This document shows, piece after piece, positions 59,105-64,000 of a stretch of DNA of 64,000 bases. Positions within the stretch are counted from its first letter, which is position 1. Every line of letters starts with the position of its first letter. Position numbers and translations under genes: made by a program. Under the pieces are notes generated by a model. That model was given only the letters and a program-made list of their open reading frames with translations. It did not search any database and was not told the origin of the DNA. The stretch is from Cydia pomonella (taxonomy: Eukaryota > Arthropoda > Insecta > Lepidoptera > Tortricidae), in contig NC_084715.1 in the NCBI RefSeq assembly GCF_033807575.1, forward strand, positions 12,883,349 through 12,947,348, read 5' to 3'.

Positions 59105-59913
59105 CTTCACAAATTCTACACTTAAGGTGGTTCGATTTTCATATAAAAAACAATCGCTATTTATTAATTAATTACACAATATTATTACATAAATAGTTGC
59201 GCATCTATCTACTTTCGAATATTCATTTGCGCTAAATTAATAGAAAAACTTTGTTTCATACAGAAATCATGCAATAATCAACGTTATATTTTTATAAATT
59301 TTACTCATGTGTGTGTGACAAATGTCGTGTACAAATACATTGCGGCGTTGCCACTCCATGCATCGGCGCGACGTTGCGATGTTTGACGCGTTTTTAGCTG
59401 ACTCTGTCGACACTGACACTCAGTGTGACCAGGCGTACGATAATTGTCGTACATGTACGATAATTTGGGCCCCGGTATGACGTAATGTTCCAAAGAGCAT
59501 TATCGTACACTAAAGTACTATAATTTCAGCCCTTGGATGATGCCACCTTAAAAGTCTAGTAATTTGAAGCAAAATATGACACTTTCTCTCAGAAATAGGC
59601 TAAAATTAGTATCTTTTGGGTGTTCGGCTCCTTGGTGTAAGTTTAAAGTTTAAAATGTCTCAATTTCCTGTATACCGTTTGAGTCTATCCCAAAAATACA
59701 CAAACATAAACAGATTTTTTGCGCAATTTAGACGAAAATTGTCTTTATTTTATTATTAATTGGAAATTTAAGCTTATTTTGCTAGACATTTTTAGGGGCT
59801 GCCTTTTTGATTGGCGTACGATATTTTTTTCAATGGTACAATAATATTGACACTCAAGTACGATAATTCTCTTCCGCTCACCTGGCAACACTGCTGAAAC
59901 TTGACAGGACCTG

Positions 59914-60042
59914 GGGGCCTACCGCGAAAACCTAAATTCGCAAATTGCGGGGATCTTTCTCTTTTACTCTCACTAAGACGTAATTAGAGTGACACAGAAA
60001 AATGCCCGAAATTGACGAATTTCGATTTTCCCGGTAGCCGCC
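59914..60042. mobile_element. MITE with CGCGAAAA ends, copy 3
   Basis: GGGGGCCTACCGCGAAAACC at the left and TTTCGATTTTCCCGGTAG at the right, interior ACTAAGACGTAATTAGAGTG. It is inverted relative to the copy at 29397-29522. Confidence 0.7.
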
Positions 60043-60428
60043 CTGGTGCTTGAGGTACTTGATAGAAAACAACGCTGCCGCATGTTCTGAATTGTGATTT
60101 TATGTGTTTTTGGATTGAAAATGATAGCAACGTCTAAATCAAGTTACAAAAATCATCGATATTCTGGTCCGCGAAAAACCAGGAAAAGTGTAACTGTAAT
60201 TAGAGTCTACAAATATGACCAATTCATAGAAAATATGACCTAGAAACTAGTTCACTTTTATAAAACTCAATTTTGCCCGAGATTGTAGGTACTTAGGCGA
60301 ATACCTAAGGGAGCTAAGTGTATTGATCTTGAATAATTAGTTGGTTAATATATGAGTCCAACATGATATGGACATTTACATCATAACTATTATACCTAGT
60401 TGGTTACTAAGTTCTGTTACTCGATTTC

Positions 60429-60656
60429 TTTCTTTCTTCCTAGCGTTGTCCCAGTATATTGCCACGGCTCAATGGAGCCTGGGGTCCGCTTTGACAACTA
60501 ATCCCAAGATTTGGCGTAGGCACTAGTTTTTACGAAAGCCACTGACATCTGACCTTCCAACCCAGAGGGTAAAACTAAGCCTTGTTGGGATTAGTCCAGT
60601 TTCCTCACGATGTTTTCCTTCACCGAAAAGCGACTGGTAAATATCAAATGATATCT
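60429..60656 (+). mobile_element. Dispersed retroelement-type repeat
   Basis: GGGTCCGCTTTGACAACTAA, TTCCAACCCAGAGGGTAAAA and GTTTTCCTTCACCGAAAAGC are hallmarks of a very common lepidopteran repeat, probably the noncoding 3' part of a LINE. No ORF is retained. Confidence 0.65.
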
Positions 60657-61332
60657 GTTCTGAAGTTCTGTTACTCGATTTGCAACCTCTTTATTTCCGT
60701 TAAAACAAATGCTACCGATAAAATAAAAAATAACATAATGTGGTGGATTTGTGAGCTATAATTATATAAGTACCACACATAACGCTTATCTCGTCGTATC
60801 TATAATGAATTGGGGCCTAAAAGAGAATAGTATTCCAATTTTTTGAAACGCTTGTATTACTTTCTATATTCTAAAAGTTGCCTTAAAATTCAGTTTTTAT
60901 ACTAAAAACGGCTTTAAATATGTTAAATTAACAAAATATATTTTGACAGATGCTTTCGCGCCCAAAACGCTCTTTGAAAATTGTGTGACGTCACAGTTTG
61001 TGGTTTGATACATAACTACATACACACGTAGAAGATACGAACTGTCAACTGATATTTGTCATTTGTTGTTAATCGCCTAACTGTCAACAGTGTCAATCCG
61101 AGAGTTGTGGAGTCATCAGAATCTTCAATGACGTTTCGAGTTTGGTCACGTGACATGTGCCAAAAGATATTTTAAATTAAATATTTACAAAAATATGGTC
61201 ATTACAGGTCCCCTAAAAGTAGTTTAACATGTTCTTATAATCCAAAAGAATTTATTGGGATACAATTATGCCCTAAGATTTGTAGATGGAAACAACCCTA
61301 TTGCGTTGCACAAATGTGGGCACCCGCCAAAC

Positions 61333-61784
61333 ATGATTTTAGGTGTATCATACTCGGGGCTAACACAGATTCATTTCTGTGAAAAAGGTGTGAAAACCGG
61401 AAACTGGAAACCGTTCTCGAACCAATAGTGAAGCCCTTAAGCCACACCCTATTTCAAAACCAGCCATGGATCTTTGAACAGGACTCAGCTCCTGCACATA
61501 AGGCAAAAACAACTCAAGCCTGGTTTCGAAGGAACAAAATTGACTTTATTGCCCACGAAGACTGGCCGTCCTCCAGCCCGGACCTTAACCCCCTGGATTA
61601 TGCCATATAGCAGGTTATTGAGGAGAAAGCCTGTGCTAAACCCCACACAAATCTTAACTCCCTCAAGCGGGCCATAGTTAACACAGTGACGGAATTAGAC
61701 ATGACAATCGTGCGTGCCGCTATTGATGACTGGCCTCGTCGTTTGAGGGCCTGTGTCAAAGCCAGAGGAGGCGATTTTGAATGA
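61333..61784 (+). pseudogene. Mariner/Tc1-family (maT-like) transposase, C-terminal half, inactivated
   Basis: An upstream piece (61333-61400) reads GVSYSGLTQIHFCEKGVK in one frame. From about 61416 another frame carries FEQDSAPAHKAKTTQAW, with the second catalytic Asp in EQDSAPAH, and WPSSSPDLNPLDYAI, with the third catalytic Asp in SPDLNP. A TAG at 61608-61610 sits where Trp is expected after DYAI; the same frame then stays open to TGA at 61782-61784. The N-terminal DNA-binding part is missing. The element is dead: one frame change, one nonsense codon and a lost 5' half. Confidence 0.85.
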
Positions 61785-62972
61785 TATTGTCATATGTAAT
61801 TCCTGATTTTGTGTACTTCATTTTAATATATACTTTATTAAACTTTCGTTGGTATATTTTATGTAGATAAAGATTATTGCAGTAACAGAATTTAATAACC
61901 AACTAGGTAGAAAACAATGCAATACATAAACACATAAATTGAATATGATGTGATCCGTTGAATGAAATTGACAATAAATAAAATAAATAAATAATTTTCT
62001 ATCTCTAGGCATTGTGTGAAACTTCTAGTTGTGTCAAAATATCGGGAAATCAATAATATAAACAAAAATGGTAAATATCTCATTTCTTTTTATAATGGTT
62101 ATAAATAGAAGGCCATGCAATTTTGTAACTCACTGTAATTTAATTAAATGTATCGTAAAAAAATGTTTTAATTCTACTGTAAAATAGAACCTACTTTTTT
62201 AAAGGCTGGGCAGTAAGGGATTGCTTTAATTTTAGAACAAAACAGCGTTTTTTTTTAAAAAAATACCGGAAAATCTGACTTACAAATTTGGACTTTCTTA
62301 GGTTCATTCTACTTAGAATCTTCTCCACCCTAGCATTAAAAAAAGATATCCTAAAATATCCATACCATTACGTCACATTTTAGTGTGAAAGAAATTTCAG
62401 TGTAAAACTAAAATATCAATACAAATTTTCGGGTTTTTATAGCACGAGGATTGATTATGCTAGTGATTCTGAGTTGGAAGAACCCAAAAATATCATGATG
62501 TGTGAGAATCAGATTTTTAATATTTTTATGGAAAAACGCTCATATTTCTCATAAAATAATTTATTAATAATAGGTACTTGATAATACTGATAACAAAAAA
62601 AAAAATTAATGAGTCTCGAACCCACTTCCTCTTGCATGTATTTCCACGTACATACCGCAACGCTATTGAAGCCTACTCACGCTGTGCCAAATTGTCTACT
62701 ACAAGGATCTCAGTACGACTGTTTGAATGTGTGAGTGATACTTAGAAATAGAGTCAAGAAACATTCTGTCGACATTAAGGGGTAGTTTTTGTACAATGAA
62801 GTGTTCAATGTTTGTTTTAATAGTTCAATATTTATTAAAAGAGTGCGCTAAACATAATTTACAGTATAGAAATACCAAGACTACTACACAAAAAAATTAA
62901 AACTCAAAATTTGCAATTGTGGCGCCATCTAGTGAGGTTTAAGCTTTGGGTAACCTAGTCGAACCACCTTAA

Positions 62973-63087
62973 TCAAAATATGTGACTTGCCGTTTGGCTA
63001 CCGTCACATGGGCGTAAGGTAAAAAATGTATTTACTCTTCATGTTACTTTTTTGTAGTAACGAAACGGCCAAGCCACATATTTTGAC
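62973..63087. mobile_element. MITE inserted in the right end of the 4-kb element, with TAA duplication
   Basis: The ends TCAAAATATGTGACTTGCCG and GGCCAAGCCACATATTTTGA are near inverses. It interrupts the terminal inverted repeat of the 59105-63114 element and is bordered by TAA at 62970-62972 and 63088-63090, a plausible 3-bp target duplication. Confidence 0.75.
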
Positions 63088-63144
63088 TAAGGTGTAGAGT
63101 TTGTGAAGTTATTCATATTCATATTTCTTTATGGATATCACGTT

Positions 63145-63335
63145 AAAAAAACCGGACAAGTCCGAGTCGGACTTGCCCAACGAGGGTTCCGTACTTTTTA
63201 GTATTTGTATAGCGGCAACAGAAATACATCATCTGTGAAAATTTCAACTGTCTATATCACGGTTCATGAGACATAACAGCGGAGTCTTAGTAACAGGGTC
63301 CCGTTTTACCCTTTGGGTACGGAATCCTAAAACTA
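63145..63335 (-). mobile_element. GGGTTCCGTAC-type short element, minus strand
   Basis: The inverse of the 53691-53893 type: AAAACCGGACAAGTCCGAGT at the left, AGCGGCAACAGAAATACATC in the middle, GTACGGAATCCTAAAA at the right. Confidence 0.7.
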
Positions 63336-64000
63336 TAGGTGTTACAATAAATACATTTCTGGGTACATGATAACCTGTTAGCCCTTGGAGTGGTAGGCGG
63401 TCGACTCGCGACAGATTATGTCATTTAAATTTCAAATTTGATTAATTGAAATAAAATCGAAAATCCAATAACTTAATAACGACATATGCCACTTGAAGAG
63501 ATATGGCACTGCAACATTTTTAAGTCTACATTTTTACATTTATAAAAACATAATGGTAAAATTAATAAGTTTTAATTAAATAATTTTAATCAAGATCAGT
63601 AATATAACATGTCAATAGAATATAATATAATTGAATTATCAGTGAAAAGTATATTAAGTAACAGTAAAATTCATAAAGTAGACTCATTTAAATAATCGTT
63701 AACTGTATAGTAGCATTTTGATATTAATAATTCTTTTAATTGTTTTTTTTTTCTCTACATTTTCGTCTTGGATTTGGTTTGGCAACTTATTATACATTTT
63801 TACATAGCTATGACATACATTTTTTTTTCATAGCTATGACAAAGGTACTGTTAGAGTGCATTCTTAGTCCAGAGGAGGGCAGCATTAACCGGTTTTTATG
63901 TCGTAGCAAGTGTGTTGTAGGTAAGTCTTCCTTTTTTTTGAACAATGATAAGTTAGTTCTCGCGAAATTGCATATTTCTAATGTAATAATATACTTGGCA
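63336..64000. other. Right edge, no supported feature
   Basis: AT-rich sequence to the window end, with a short repeated patch (TAGCTATGACATACATTTTT and TTCATAGCTATGACAAAG) near 63806-63842. No gene is seen. Confidence 0.4.

Larger units (their letters stand above)
59105..63114. mobile_element. About 4-kb nested element with long inverted ends
   Basis: The left end TAACTTCACAAATTCTACAC then TTAAGGTGGTTCGA (59104-59135) is the inverse of the right end, which is split by a MITE: TCGAACCACCTTAA (62959-62972), the insert, then GTGTAGAGTTTGTGAAGTTA (63093-63112). Inside lie a block of repeated GTACGATAAT motifs (59421-59885), a MITE, a LINE-like fragment and a mariner pseudogene. It may be one large DNA transposon that filled with later insertions, or a foldback element. 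Confidence 0.6.

Noticed and set aside
61428..61784. Functional transposase gene
   Set aside because: Nonsense codon at 61608, an upstream frame change and no N-terminal half.

Overview
The window is nuclear DNA from an insect, almost certainly a moth or butterfly (Lepidoptera). Spliced genes with GT/AG introns sit in AT-rich DNA full of short repeats typical of lepidopteran genomes: tRNA-derived SINEs, elements starting with GGGTTCCGTA, hairpin MITEs, a Helitron remnant and a mariner-like fossil. I saw no bacterial operons, rRNA genes or CRISPR arrays.

Layout. (1) 300-16465, plus strand: the last 14 coding exons of clueless/CLUH (clu). Its 5' part lies off the left edge. The 14 exons sum to 2718 bp, exactly 906 codons including the stop, with matching phase at every junction. 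(2) 20432-21063, plus strand: a two-exon gene for an 82-residue THAP-domain protein, inside a repeat-rich block. (3) 23475-28623, minus strand: the complete eight-exon gene for calypso/BAP1, a nuclear deubiquitinase (515 residues). (4) 32710-33564, minus strand: the last two exons of an uncharacterised two-helix membrane protein with three PPxY-type motifs. Its 3'UTR runs to a poly(A) signal near 31274, and any upstream exons lie in the repeat-rich DNA to the right. (5) 33565-64000: no gene I can support. This part holds introns or intergenic DNA with SINEs, MITEs, a 4-kb nested inverted-repeat element and a mariner-family transposase pseudogene.

The most unusual feature is in clu. Three tandem expansions lie in this one gene. 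Two of them duplicate the 3' end of a coding exon together with its splice donor: a 175-bp unit repeated three times plus a fragment at 3588-4149, and a 125-bp unit repeated 18 times at 13291-15540. Only the first copy of each array gives a full-length protein by ordinary splicing, so the gene carries a ladder of near-identical decoy donors. The third expansion is an intronic 54-bp minisatellite.

The genes do not form a functional unit. clu acts in cytosolic handling of mitochondrial-protein mRNAs, calypso in Polycomb chromatin, and the membrane protein probably recruits WW-domain proteins. All calls rest on reading the sequence and on remembered family features; no database search was run.
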